This document shows, in pieces, positions 21,340 through 32,324 of a stretch of 64,000 nucleotides of DNA (its first letter is position 1; each line of letters opens with the position of its first letter). Origin of the DNA: Ceratotherium simum simum (taxonomy: Eukaryota; Chordata; Mammalia; Perissodactyla; Rhinocerotidae); NCBI RefSeq assembly GCF_000283155.1, contig NW_004454181.1, positions 20,286,292 to 20,350,291 on the forward strand, given 5' to 3'. The notes below the pieces were generated by a model that saw nothing but the letters and a program-made list of their open reading frames with translations, was not told the DNA's origin and made no database searches. Made by a program: the position numbers and the translations under genes.

Positions 21340-21516
21340 AATAATAATTAGTACTTATTATTTATTTATTTATTATTTATTTATTTATTGAGTGCTGACC
21401 ATGTCAAGGGCCTTCTATGTCACATTTGCACCTTACAACAATCCAGCGTAAGTATTGCTAATAGTCCCATTTTACAGATGATGCTTGAGATAATTGAGTC
21501 ACTTAGTTGGGACAGT
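21340..21516 (+). mobile_element. MIR SINE interrupted by (TTTA)n and an ERE
   Basis: GAGTGCTGACCATGTCAAGG, CACCTTACAACAATCCAGCG and TCCCATTTTACAGATGATGC are MIR landmarks. A (TTTA)n tract at 21354-21389 lies inside its left part, and an ERE truncates it on the right. Confidence 0.75.
21354..21389. repeat. (TTTA)n tetranucleotide microsatellite
   Basis: Repeated TTTA units with one shift, embedded in a MIR. Confidence 0.85.
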
Positions 21517-21526
21517 TGGGATTTTA

Positions 21527-21726
21527 TAATTTTATTTATTTATTTTTCCCCCCAAAGCCCCAGCAGATAGTTGTATGTCATAGCTGCACATCCTTCTAGT
21601 TGCTGTCTGTGGGACGCGGCCTCAGCATGGCCGGAGAAGTGGTGCGTCGGTGCACGCCCAGGATCCGAACCTGGGCCGCCAGTAGCGGAGTGCACGCACT
21701 TAACCGCTAAGCCACGGGGCCGGCCC
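21527..21726 (-). mobile_element. ERE SINE (single-body form)
   Basis: Complete copy with a CCCCGTGGCTTAGCGGTTAA type head on the minus strand. A perfect 10-bp duplication, TGGGATTTTA, flanks it at 21517-21526 and 21727-21736. It inserted in a MIR. Confidence 0.97.
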
Positions 21727-22139
21727 TGGGATTTTAAATCAAGTCTGATAGGGCCTAAGACACAATGTTTTGTAAGTGGCAGCTGTTATTTCCTTTTGTG
21801 TCATGGATTCCTCAATGATTCAAACCATAAAATATTTCTTATATGCTTACTTTTGTGAAGCCAGGGCCTATGAGGAAAAGCCAAGCAGTCTAAGGCATGA
21901 TTCTTACCTTCACAGAGCTTTTAGTTTTATTGTTTAAATGAGACACAGGCACCTAATGAGTTATTGCTCCCATCTCCATATTCTCCCAGATATAACCAGA
22001 GTCCTCCACATATGATATTCACCTTTGCCCCTCATATTTGACTTCCCCAAACGATACCTCCATTACATGAATTTAACATTATTCAGCATCTAACTCTCAG
22101 TCCATGTGTTTTGGTAAGAGTTGATTCCACTCCAGGCTC

Positions 22140-22595
22140 CAACAGGCATTGTTGTTGGCCTAGGGGGGAGGATTGATGTTAACTCACGCTTAGCTAATCA
22201 AAGAGCTGCATTCTCTAAGCCAAGCAATTGGTTCAGGGATAGGCTTGTAACCTAATCAGAGCCAGAGTGGCTTTCCCTGGGACTAAGGGGAGAAAGAGAG
22301 GCATCATTTTCTCCTGGGTCTTCTAGCAGTGAGGAGAATTTGAGTCTAGAGCTTCCAGGGCCATCACACAGAGCGTGGGAATGACGCCAACATGGCAAGA
22401 GGCAGAGCTGAGAAATGGAGAGAAACCAAGTCCTCATGACATCAGTTGAGCTCTTGGACCATGTCACTTCTGGAGCATACCACTGGAGAGAGATAATTTT
22501 TCACTGTTCCATAGAAATCCCTTCTCTGCTTAAGCCAGTTTGAATTATGTATTTGTCACTTTCAGCCAGATTAATCTGGATTGATAGAGGGCTCC
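22140..22595. repeat. Old interspersed repeat, family not named (copy 1 of 2)
   Basis: The block GCTTAGCTAATCAAAGAGCT ... CTTGTAACCTAATCAGAG ... CCAACATGGCAAGAGGCAGA ... TTTCAGCCAGATTAATCTGG parallels 39870-40325 in the same order and orientation. It is typical of an old LTR-like or MER-type repeat; the exact family is not assigned. Confidence 0.55.
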
Positions 22596-24425
22596 ATAAA
22601 TATAAATTCATTCATTAATAGTAGTAGGAGAAGTGAGAATTGACTGTATATACTTTTCCACACTTCTCATCTTTCAAATCATTGGTACATCCTTGTGAAA
22701 CGTCTCTCCAGAGTTGGGAATGCTTTCTAAAAAACAGAATGAGCAAAATTTGTATCAAAAGCTAGGAACGAACGAAATTAATTCCACTAAACCTTGACTC
22801 CAACAATGCAAAACATAATGTTAACTTTAGCATCAACAGGCACAAACTCTTTCTACGTTCATAATGCCAGATCACTCCAGACCAAGACTTGTGTGTGCAA
22901 TTTAGGTTGAACCGAAAGCACGTTAATTTATGAATCCCCAAGCAATTGGTTTGAGAAAAGCAAAGCCTAAAACCTAAAGAAGGTCCCTTTCAGGAAACCT
23001 GACATTGTGAGTCAAAGTACAGTGTTTTATAGCAGGACAATTGTTTGAGAAATTCATTCATGTGTTTTTCCTTCCTGTCTTTTCCTCTTTTCTTCTATTT
23101 GTATCCAATCTGGTACCAAGCTCTGTGCTTCCGTGTCAGAGGGAAGGTTTGTAACTGTAAAACACTTTCTTCTCTGGCTTTTGTTCTCAAAGGCTACACT
23201 GGGGATGGCAACCTGATGGCCCATGGACATTGACTTTGGCTACACAGAGTAATATAATAAATGCTTGAGCCAACATTTAACATGAAGGAGATGGCTCATA
23301 AAAGTCTGGATTTCAAGCTTTTCTTGAAAAATCAGAAGATCCAGAAAGACAGGGCAACACGACTGACGACAGCAAGCCAGAGCTAAGTAGCAGCCTCCAC
23401 TTTAGACAGACCATGTGCCAAGTCCCTGTCAAGCTGCTTTACTCCCTTCCATTCCTAACTGGACCCTGCAGGCATTTGAGTTTGCAATTCTTAGCCTAAA
23501 CCTACTCAGGAGAGTATATGCCAGGAGTCCTGAAGGGATAGGAGAGTAGGGTTGGAAGCTAGAAGGAATTCCTCCAATAGAAGCAAGAAGGGAAATAAAT
23601 TCTCTCAAGAATAAGGAGATTCCCAAAGCTGAGGGAGAAGACAGAGGTCTGCATTCTCCCAATGAGCAGCAGAGACCCAACGGGGCTGACCGGTAGTGTT
23701 CTGGAAAAATAGCAAGACTTCGGCAAGGAATGGCTGTGTAGTTCTCTTCTTTGACAATGATGTTCTTGTTCCAGCAGTGGCACAAAAGCAGCAGGGCAGG
23801 AATCACACCACGTGGACTGGCTTCATGGGAATCTCAGCAACAAGGCACACTGATGGCCAATGAGCTGGGGCCCTCCCCAAGAGACGGTCCCCAGGACTTA
23901 GCAAGGTTGAATTTCTAGCCTACCAGTGAAATTGGGACTTAGTTTGCTTTAAAGGAAAGAGAAGTGCAATATTTCTTGAGTACATGAGATTGAGTAACCG
24001 CTACAATTTCCAAGTGCTCCAGGAAGTCACTAACATACTCCTCCAAAAATTCTTTCTGCCTCAGTTTTGATCTGGTTTTTTCATACATCTAGGTGGGTTT
24101 TCTCAGATGACCATTCCTGTTTGCAATGCTCCTATGGCTGCTGTGGCCTTGGCTCACAGAGGCCTGAGTTTTACAGTGTCATTAGTCCCAGGATGTTTGG
24201 AAGTTTCTCTCTGTTGCTCTGACCTGGACACTGTGATCCTATGATGGAGCAGCAATCCCCACATTCCTCACATACTGGAAGAAGCCCAGTGGATAGTTTC
24301 TTAGCTGACAATAGAGTTCAGCTCAGGCTAGTCTGCAGAAAACGGTAACAAGACACTCCCTGTGGTCTCTCTAGAACTGAGAGGAAAAGTATAGTCTTCT
24401 CTGGTTGCTCAGGAGGCAATATTTC
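22596..24425. other. Long stretch without a recognised gene or repeat
   Basis: Apart from short simple runs nothing is identified. At 22840-22960 a few CpGs and GCACGTTAATTTATGAATCC give a conserved-element look. The minus-strand frame of 125 codons at 23429-23806 overlaps another frame, has no splice support and is not believed. Confidence 0.4.
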
Positions 24426-24429
24426 TACA

Positions 24430-24680
24430 TAGTCATTAAGAGCACCAGCTTTAAAGTCAGACAAACGAAGTTCAAATCCTGGTTCTGCCACTTACCAGCT
24501 TTTAAAAAAAATTTTTTTTTTTTACCTTAGGCAGCTTCAGTTTCCTCAAAATAACAGTACTCACCTCACAGTTTTGTTGGGAAGATTCAATGAGATAATG
24601 CATAGAAAGTGTCTAGTTCAATACCTGTTCATAGTAAGAACTCAACTAAGGGTTAGCTATTATAATAATAATTATTATTG
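24430..24680 (-). mobile_element. MIR SINE, antisense, with A/T insertion
   Basis: AGAGCACCAGCTTTAAAGTC, CAAATCCTGGTTCTGCCACT, CACCTCACAGTTTTGTTGGG and GATTCAATGAGATAATGC are reversed MIR landmarks. A run of A then T at about 24504-24524 separates two halves. Confidence 0.85.
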
Positions 24681-26266
24681 TTAATGGAAAACAGTCCAGG
24701 CTTCCTGGGAATTCAGAGCCTGGATAATGAAACCAGCTAAACCAACATCTGCCCAGTGATTTCATCCATGGAACATACACTAAAGAAAGCATAGGACATA
24801 GCACCAAAGGCCATTCCAGTCTCTGATAAATCCAATATAAATACTTATTTGCCCTTCACTGTCCATAGCAAAAAACCAGAGCATCCCTGTGCTCAAGGAA
24901 AATGGAAGCCAATACATGTACGTTGTATAAGAAAATAATTTCACCAGTTGTTGGCTGTTCCAGAGAACAGGAAGGGGTCAAGGTCAGCCAGTGGAGCCAA
25001 ATGGTCAGGGCCAGAGCCATCAGGCAAAACTGTGAAGAAGACCAAGGTTTTATTCAGCTCTTTGTTATTCTCTTTTTTGGCATATTAGAACGAATCCTTC
25101 AAATTAGGCACCCAATGTTTCATGTTGCCCTTTTAATGCCCAGGGTCTCAAAGTTAGCTGAAGTTCTCTCTCAAGTACCCTCATGTACTCTGAATCTTCA
25201 GCAAACACACCCCTAAGTCACAACCTGCCACACATACCCTTCCCTTGAGACTCTGCTCCCATTTCAGTAATCTGAAAAATCAATTTATTCTAAAGTATTA
25301 TGAGTGGATGGAGGTTTCCTCCATTACCTCTTTTATCAAATCTGCATTTTTACCAGGCATCTAATACCCCAAGAGCAAGCATTAGGCCTACCTCAAGAGT
25401 AACTAAGACTTGGTATGGAGTAGACAACACTGGAATTTTAGTTTGGTTGTAAACTGTGAGGTGCTCCATAAACACAACAACGGATGAGCTCTACTGAAAG
25501 TGTCATTGTTTCACATACCAAGGAAGGATGGTGAGACCCCTCGGATCTGTGTAGGCAAAGCCTCCCACTTCCTTCCTCCCACCCCGATCCCCTCAGCCAG
25601 GCTGAGGTCCAGCATACAGAGACTGCAAAGAAGGAAAAGATGCCCTAACAGTCAGATAGGCCTGTGGAGAGAATTCATTGCCCACAGAAAATGCCACTTG
25701 TAAAATCACCCCTCTCTGGTGCTCTCATAACATACAAACATCTATGAAAAGATACAGGAGAATTTCCTTTTGAATTAACATTTAAATTCCTTGAATGCAT
25801 TTATTTCTTTATCACGTCATCTGGGATTTCTCAGACTCTTGAAATCTAAATAGGATTACTTCAAAATCCCTCTTCTGTAGTATGGGGGAAGCCCTACAAT
25901 CTCCCCAAGATTCCTGTAATTTCCTCAGCCTTACTCAGATTGCTCTTTTCTCCCTGATTCCTACATCCAGGAAACTATCTCTGCTTTCCACCAAAGAGAC
26001 CCAGATGTGAAGTTCAACCCCTCCTCAGGTTGCCCCCCAAAGAATCCAGTAACAGAGAGCTAGGAGTGAACAATGAGGATTTTACTGAACATTTCAGAGA
26101 AAAGACAGCACACAGCCTCCAGTGAGCTACACTAGAAGCCACATTAAATGACCTCTACCTGACTGCCCACTGGAGAGATCCAAGCTTCCCATGACCTTTG
26201 TACATCTCATAACTGACACCCAAACATTATTATCCCCAACCTTGTTTCTGGCAGTTGTGCTTCTAT
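24681..26266. other. Long stretch without a recognised gene or repeat
   Basis: No splice-framed open frame or RNA gene was found. A plus-strand frame of 104 codons (24902-25216) has no supporting context. Confidence 0.4.
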
Positions 26267-26282
26267 TGTAATTATGTAATTT

Positions 26283-26386
26283 TTTTTTCTTTTTTTTTTT
26301 AAATTTTTTGTTTACTGCAGTAACATTGGTTTATAATATTGTATAAATTTCAGGTGTACATCGTTATACTTCTATTTCTGCATAGA
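26283..26386 (-). mobile_element. Very short 5'-truncated L1 insertion
   Basis: About 104 bases. A T-rich end (reversed poly(A)) at 26283-26310 is followed by the reversed L1 3' terminus (TTTACTGCAGTAACATTGGT, then CAGGTGTACATCGTTATACT). A perfect 16-bp duplication, TGTAATTATGTAATTT, flanks it at 26267-26282 and 26387-26402. The clean duplication shows a single target-primed reverse-transcription event. Confidence 0.92.
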
Positions 26387-26402
26387 TGTAATTATGTAAT
26401 TT

Positions 26403-27435
26403 AATTCAATATAAACAAATAGACAAAATATAAGTATAAAAATACAGCTATTTCTATCAAAACTAAGTTAAATGCTTTGTATAGACTTGATAAAGGTGCA
26501 TTTATAAATAAATTACTGCCAGGTTTGATCTTTGAGGGAAAAAAATCACTATAAAAGATGGGGCATAATAGTAAACCTCAGAAGGACTCTATATTGAGAT
26601 TACTTCCCAAGTTTCTTTTAAGTTGATGATCCAATTAAAAAAATAAAAACTAGGATTCACATATGATGCATTTGGAGTGCCTGGTGCAAGAAAAGCAAGG
26701 AACTCCAACAGCAAACACTTGGCCAAAAAACAAAGACCTTGACCACATATCAAATGATGAGTAAATGAACACATTTTTTATGTGTCTTAAGTTAAAATAA
26801 AATGTTTAAACGTGTTTTTTAATGATATCTTGATTTAACCATTTTGTTTCATTAATTGTGCAACTGTTCTTGTCATATCAGATTAAAGGATTTCTGCTAG
26901 TCAATCAATCAATATGGACCATCAAAACAGATCACTGTACCTCAAAGTGGATTTAGAAGAAAGGCTTGACTTAACTAAGTGGATGAATTTCAACAGAGAG
27001 ACTACCTCATTTTATGCTACATAGACATACGCACTCATCTTCATTCTATGGATCAATGTACTAATCTACTGAAAACTCATTTTGGGGGTGATTAGAGGGC
27101 CACAGTTGCCTTACCACGTATTTTCTGAGTCTCCTCAAAAGATCCTCACAAGTATTGCCGAAAGAAGAATGAGGAAAGTACCTTGGGACCAGGGTGATTT
27201 TTAAGAGCCTGTATTCTTAACCAGGAACGCATGGATAGGCTTCAAAGTGTCCAAGAAATTCCTGAAAATGTATGCAAAACATTGCATTCTTGTGGATGTG
27301 TGTTTTTAAGGGAAAAGTACTTGTGGCCATTATTTTAGTTTCAAATGTGGCCTTCTAAAAAGTGGCCCAGACTGCTACTTTAATGAAGTAACCGTTCTTC
27401 TCTACTTTAAAAATGTGCCCATGTGACTATCCCAA
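26403..27435. other. Unassigned AT-rich stretch
   Basis: No gene or named repeat is seen. Confidence 0.4.
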
Positions 27436-27498
27436 TTTAGATTGACGGTCCTGCATCCTGGAAAATCCCTCAGACCTGGGAAAACCAGGATGGTTGGT
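27436..27498. mobile_element. Half copy of a palindromic MITE
   Basis: TCCTGCATCCTGGAAAATCC and AACCAGGATGGTTGGTCGTG match the right half of the 'ggtgacca' inverted-repeat element that is complete at 28597-28703. Confidence 0.5.
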
Positions 27499-27510
27499 CG
27501 TGCTAATATA

Positions 27511-27677
27511 TAGGATTGCCAGGTACAATGCAGAATGCCCAGTTAAATTTGAATTTCAGATAAACAATGAAAAATTTTTAGCATAAGTATGTCCTGAAAA
27601 ATATTTATTTTTTATCTGAAATTCGGATTTAACCAGACATCCTGTGTTTTTATTTGCAAAATCTGGCAACCATATCC
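27511..27677. mobile_element. Palindromic MITE with ATTGCCAGGT/TCTGGCAACC ends
   Basis: The left arm (AGTTAAATTTGAATTTCAGA, TAAACAATG) is the reverse complement of the right arm (TATCTGAAATTCGGATTTAA, then CATCCTGTG). The whole element folds into one long hairpin. It is a non-autonomous DNA transposon seen widely in mammals; the name is not assigned. Confidence 0.75.
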
Positions 27678-27699
27678 TAATGTAATAATTAATAACATA

Positions 27700-28200
27700 G
27701 GACTAGTAATAGCAATAGCAGTAACTAACAATTATTGGGTGCTTCCTTCATGTCAGGCACAATTTCTTTTTTTTTTTTTTTTGTGAGGAAGATCAGCCCT
27801 GAGCTAACATCTGATGCCAATCCTCCTCTTGTTTTTCTTTTTCTGAGGAAGACTGGCCCTGAACTAACATTGTGCCCATCTTCCTCTACTTTATATGGGA
27901 CGCCGCCACAGCATGAGTCGACAAGCAGTGTGTCGGTGCACGCCCGGGATCCGAACCAGCGAACCCCGGGCCGCCGCAGTGGAGTGCGCACACTTAACCG
28001 CTTGCGCCACCGCACTGGCCCCCAGGCACAATTTTTTATTCAATCCTAACCACACCACAGGAGGTTGGGAATGATTATGATCTTTCCCATTTTATGGATG
28101 CAGTAATTAAGGACTAAAGAAGTGAAAGAGCTTGCCCAATATCATATAGTTAGTCAGTGGCAAAATCAGATTCAAATCCACCAAGATCCGTGTTCTCTAA
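27700..28200 (+). mobile_element. MIR SINE split by an ERE
   Basis: The left part is CAATTATTGGGTGCTTCCTT and TCATGTCAGGCACAATTT. After the ERE it continues from 28035 with CAATCCTAACCACACCACAG, CCATTTTATGGATGCAGTAA and CTTGCCCAATATCATATAG. Confidence 0.85.
27766..28022 (-). mobile_element. ERE SINE (short form with two tail units)
   Basis: T-run, two GAGGAAGA-TGGCCCTGA units, then a head ending CGCACTGGCCCC. A perfect 12-bp duplication, CAGGCACAATTT, lies at 27754-27765 and 28023-28034. It interrupts a MIR. Confidence 0.97.
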
Positions 28201-28596
28201 AAGGGAAAAGGGGGAAAGCTGTACCTGGAGATGCCAAAGGTGGTTGAGTTTGCCACCTGGACTCCCCCTCCACCCCTTTCCCTCCGCCCTGTAATCAATA
28301 ATTTATCCCCAGGTTCTGAACACCCCTCCACAGGCTGTGCATCAGAGGCTTACATATTCAAAGCATTAGCACTGTGGCTTGGCAAGCATCCTGTTTCCCA
28401 AACGCTGCTCTAACTCCCCCACTTTTCTCATAGGCTTTATCAGGAAGACTTTCTCTGAAGCCTTTCAGCCCACGAGAGTTGCCAGTGGCTTAAAATATCA
28501 GCTGGAACTCATTTGCTTCCTTGAGCTGCTTTCTGTTCTCCAAAATCTAAGCACTTTGCCCAAATATTTTGCAGGTTGGAATGGGACTTGCATAGA
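28201..28596. other. Unassigned stretch
   Basis: No gene or named repeat recognised. Confidence 0.4.
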
Positions 28597-28703
28597 GGTG
28601 ACCAACTGTCCTGATTTGCCTGGAACTGAGAGACTACCAAGGATGCAGGACTTTCGCTACTAAAAATGGGAAAGTCCCAAGAAAACCAGAACAGTTGGTC
28701 ACC
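28597..28703. mobile_element. Palindromic MITE with GGTGACCAACTGT ends
   Basis: A perfect 13-bp terminal inverted repeat: GGTGACCAACTGT at 28597-28609 and ACAGTTGGTCACC at 28691-28703. The interior is also partly self-complementary. It is related to the half copy at 27436-27498. Confidence 0.8.
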
Positions 28704-28714
28704 CTACCTGTCTG

Positions 28715-28880
28715 GCAGATTAACCATAAGCTTTCACTAATATTATCTTGCTTGATTCTCAGCACAAACTGGGGACAGAACCCATTTTACAGACAAGGAA
28801 GCTGAATTACAGAGATATTCAGTCATTGCTAAAGTGCGCAGGGTTGTGAACCGCAGACCTGAGACTGCCAGATGTCCCTC
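28715..28880 (+). mobile_element. MIR SINE
   Basis: CTAATATTATCTTGCTTGAT, CCCATTTTACAGACAAGGAA and GCTGAATTACAGAGATATTC follow MIR order. Confidence 0.8.
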
Positions 28881-28899
28881 ACTCCAAAGCTGGACCAAG

Positions 28900-29125
28900 A
28901 AGTGGTTTAATGCCCTGGGCTGTAGAGTCAGACTGCCTCAATCTGAACCCTGAGTCTGACCTCAGGTCACTTTATCAATCTTTCCTAGCATCCCAATTCC
29001 CTTATCTATAAAAATTTGGGTGATATTAAAACCTACTGTCCCATTCTGTGAAGATTAAGTGAGATAAGACATTTAAAGCACCCAGCACAATGCTGGTGCT
29101 TAATAAGTGCTCCCTGATGGACGCT
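28900..29125 (-). mobile_element. MIR SINE, antisense
   Basis: CTGTAGAGTCAGACTGCCTC, CCCTTATCTATAAAAATTTG, GAAGATTAAGTGAGATAAGA and CAATGCTGGTGCTTAATAAG are reversed MIR landmarks. Confidence 0.88.
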
Positions 29126-29439
29126 ATCATGTCTCCATCCTATTGCTCAAAGAACAAAGTATGAAAACAGTTCTGTCTTCTTTGCATCAATCTCAAAGGT
29201 TGAGAATACCCCCAAAATGTCTTTCTTTCCCCTCATAACCAGTTATCCATCTTTCATCAAAGTTTTTTCCTAAATATTTTTAAAAGCCACATTTTCAGCT
29301 TTTACTATCTCTTGTGAGTCCCATATTCTGATCAAAAGCTGTGTGTACTAAAGCTTCCTTTTATTCAACCTATATTTATCTGTATCTTTCACAAGCTCAA
29401 AGAGACTAAAGGTTAGTCAGGGTCTAAGTAAAGACCAAC

Positions 29440-29580
29440 TCCTCCTTGACCCCCACCCCAAGTGACTTGGTGAGCACAGAGCCCACACATCTGCTTTATT
29501 CACCTCTGAGTTACCTCTGGTGCCCCAGTCATTGCAGGTGCTCAATAAATATTTAGCGAATTCATTAATTAATCAATCAA
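29440..29580 (+). mobile_element. L2-type 3' end
   Basis: GTCATTGCAGGTGCTCAATA followed by AATATTTAGCGAATTCATTA is an L2-class 3' terminus. The upstream part is weaker. Confidence 0.6.
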
Positions 29581-29808
29581 TATCAATTCCCACATTATCA
29601 ACCATTCTTGCTACTCTGTATCTGGAATAACACATTCCATCCTGTGAGTCTTGTTTTGCAGTAATTTTTAACCCCTATTTTATAGTTGTTAATGTCCCAA
29701 AATTTACAGTCAGACAAAGCTATTCACCAACCCAGTCACAAAAAGAAAACTGTTCAGACCAAATAAGAGTCAAGGAATGAATGAAGGTGGGGTAGCAGGA
29801 ATACCAAA

Positions 29809-29870
29809 CCAGAAGTCAGGAGAACTGGAGACCAGATTCGCCATTAATCAGCTGTGTGTCTTTGGGGGAA
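29809..29870 (-). mobile_element. MIR SINE fragment, antisense
   Basis: CAGAAGTCAGGAGAACTGGA and TCAGCTGTGTGTCTTTGGGG resemble the reversed MIR 5' part. Short. Confidence 0.5.
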
Positions 29871-29892
29871 AAGAAAGGCAATGAGAACATTT

Positions 29893-30330
29893 GTGTAGCC
29901 CTTGCTACGGGCCAACTCTGTGCTAAGCACTTTCTGCAGATTTTTTCAATTAAATTCCCCTGCCAAGAAGCTATTTCTATCCCATTTTAAGAGTAAAGAG
30001 GGCCGGCCCCGTGGCTTAGCGGTTAAGTGCACGTGCTCCACCGCTGGTGGCCCGGGTTCGGATCCCGGGCGCGCACCAACGCACCACTTCTCTGGCCATG
30101 CTGAGGCCACGTCCCACATACAGCAACTAGAAGGATGTGCAGCTATGACATACAACTATCTACTGGGGCTTTAAGGGGAAAAAAATAAATAAATAAAATC
30201 CTAAAAAAAAAAAGAGTAAAGAAACTAAAACTCAGGGAGTTTGAGTATTTTACCCAAGTTATACCTAATAGTGAAGTCAAGATTTGAACCCAGGTCTATT
30301 GACTAGAAAGCACAGATTCTTCTCATTTTT
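29893..30330 (+). mobile_element. MIR SINE split by an ERE
   Basis: CAACTCTGTGCTAAGCACTT and TATCCCATTTTAAGAGTAAA lie left of the ERE. GAAACTAAAACTCAGGGAGT, TACCCAAGTTATACCTAATA and GATTTGAACCCAGGTCTATT lie right of it. Confidence 0.85.
30000..30211 (+). mobile_element. ERE SINE (single-body form), well preserved
   Basis: GGCCGGCCCCGTGGCTTAGC starts at 30001. A-box-like TGGCTTAGCGG and B-box-like GGTTCGGATCC are intact, and the body ends TACTGGGGCTTTAAGGGG before an A-rich tail. An 11-bp duplication, AAGAGTAAAGA, lies at 29989-29999 and 30212-30222. It is one of the two best-preserved copies, so young. Confidence 0.97.
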
Positions 30331-30439
30331 CTCACCACCACCAAGTCACCTCCTTAAAATAAGAGATTATAATAGAAAATTGTTTCCTTCAATCAATCTC
30401 AAGTTTATAGGCCCAACAAGCTTTCCTTGAATCAGATCA

Positions 30440-30530
30440 TGTCATCTATTTAAGCCCTAGTTTCCCTCCAGGTAAAATGAGGTTGAACCAGATGATGCCT
30501 TTCACATTTTAAATCCCATGACTTGGTGCC
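30440..30530 (-). mobile_element. MIR3-like SINE fragment, antisense
   Basis: AGTTTCCCTCCAGGTAAAAT, GAGGTTGAACCAGATGATGC and CACATTTTAAATCCCATGA match reversed MIR3. Confidence 0.65.
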
Positions 30531-30739
30531 AGTGTGCTGAGGTTCACTCTGAAAAAAGAAGTGCTAGTTGGAGCACTCAGAAGAAGGCAGCCTGTGTGTT
30601 CAAGAATCCATCCTTCTAGCATTATCAATCTGCCACATTAATATGCTAAATGAAAATTTGCGAGGGGAGAAATGTGGAGCTAATTCCATGTATCTTTCAA
30701 GTAAGGGCATCCAGATAACACAAGATACCAGAGAAGCGA

Positions 30740-31240
30740 AATCAGCATGACTGCATTGACTTTGAGTGTGCCGTGGCAGGAGAACAGGAAATGGCTTCTT
30801 CTATCACAGCTCTTTAACATGTTGTTCATTCCAAACAGTCCAACAGAAAGAAAGCTCTTCTCTCCATTTTCTTCTGGTGTTGGCATTGTCCAATATATAA
30901 ACCACATTGGCAGCCTCTTCCATTCCTCCAGGAGCCCATCAAAAACTAATAACCCTGATGCCTCGGGGCTGGCTAAATCTGTTGCTCTTAGAATCGCCAC
31001 CCAGCTTTGAAGGGTTGGCCGACTTGAATAGACGGGGCTAAAAGAACATTCCGGTTGGCTTTTTCAGAATCTTGACTAATTGAACCATCTGGTGAAGGAC
31101 AAAAATCATGTCATTTGGGGCATGATGATTTTAAATACGCTGCCAGCATGTCAGGATAAAAAGGATTGGTGGCATGTTTGGTGATGGCTATAGGGGAACT
31201 TAGCATATCTGCCACAATGTACCTTGAAACAGAACTTCCT
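30740..31240. promoter_or_regulatory. Candidate conserved noncoding element (weak)
   Basis: About 500 bases with no recognised repeat and about seven CpGs (TGCCGTGG, CCTCGGGG, AATCGCC, GGCCGACT, AGACGGGG, TTCCGGTT, ATACGCTG). Open frames on both strands overlap and look like chance. The regulatory role is inferred only from composition and lack of repeats. Confidence 0.25.
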
Positions 31241-31584
31241 AAATGCAAAATCATCCTTTTCCCTCCACGCCCCCTGCTCTGATCCATAAACCAAATATAT
31301 GCTTATATTTTTTTCACATCCATTGCCCAAAGAAGGGCATTCCTTCCTTGCTCTTTTCCTTCCTTTACTAAGAACAAGCTTAACACAACAAAAGGTAAGT
31401 CGCCTACATGGCTAAATTTACAGGGCCCCTTCAAGTCTTCCTGTCTTATCCCCCATACCATCTACCCACCAAAAAAATGTATTTAACACTGGCTTGGTCA
31501 CAGTGGCTGATATTCCCATTGTATCCTTTCTTCATATTAAATGTGTATGTATCTCTCCAAGATGTGGAAACATAGTATGTTAGG

Positions 31585-31990
31585 TGGGGATCCTCAGAAG
31601 CAGACTCTGGTAGGAGGATTCATGGGCAAGTAATTTGTTAAAGAAAATTTAACAGGAGAAATCAGTAAGGGAAAAGCAGGACCAGGAAGAAGGAAAAGCC
31701 AAGCCAAGGCTTGATTTCTGGCAAATCTGTGTGGAGAGTGGGTTCATCTTGATCCCACAGGGAACCCTGGAGTATAAGTCATATACCTCATCTCAATTTG
31801 AGTTAAGGAAGCTGGGCTTTCATACTCCTGCGCAAGTCAGTTGTTGGCTAAGAGCAGCCCCTGGCAAGTAAACCCCAGGTACTTCCACCTCTCTGAGAAT
31901 TTGGGTGAAGCTACTCTAGTGGCCCAAGAGTGTCCTTCAAAGAGAGTCACAGGGGCAGGTTACAAAATCAAAAACCCAGGGGAAGGTACA
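31585..31990 (-). repeat. Old interspersed repeat, family not named (copy 1 of 4)
   Basis: GGATCCTCAGAAGCAGACTC followed by CATGGGCAAGTAATTTGTTA is the reverse complement of the right end of the copy at 48520-49205 (AAATAAACTACTTGCACAC, GGGTCTACTTCTGGGAGAAC). The strand is given relative to that copy. Confidence 0.55.
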
Positions 31991-32324
31991 TGTAAGGGAT
32001 CCAAGGGGATCTAGGTAGAGCATGCAACACACATGAGGCTTTTCCCAGCCCTCAATGGTTTAGTGCAAAATAGGGAGGTTAGCCTTAGAAGAGAATAGGA
32101 TCCAGGAGGAAGGATGCAAATGGCAGGAAAGAAGTGAGGAGATGCTCCTGAGTAAGAGGAGGTGGGGCTCTGTGAGGAGGTTCGCAGTCAAGAACACTTG
32201 AGAGCTGAAGGAGAGGATGCAGTGGGGAAGAGAGGTGGAAGGACATGGAGATACCCCCACATACAACACATACATCCATGGAAACAGCTACTGAGCACTG
32301 CAAGGGAGGGAGAAAACAAAGAGC

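Noticed and set aside
23429..23806. 125-codon minus-strand frame as a gene
   Set aside because: A different frame of 74 codons is open over the same bases; there is no exon context.
30001..30070. tRNA gene in the head of an ERE
   Set aside because: A-box- and B-box-like motifs are present because EREs derive from a tRNA, but the cloverleaf does not continue and the SINE body follows.
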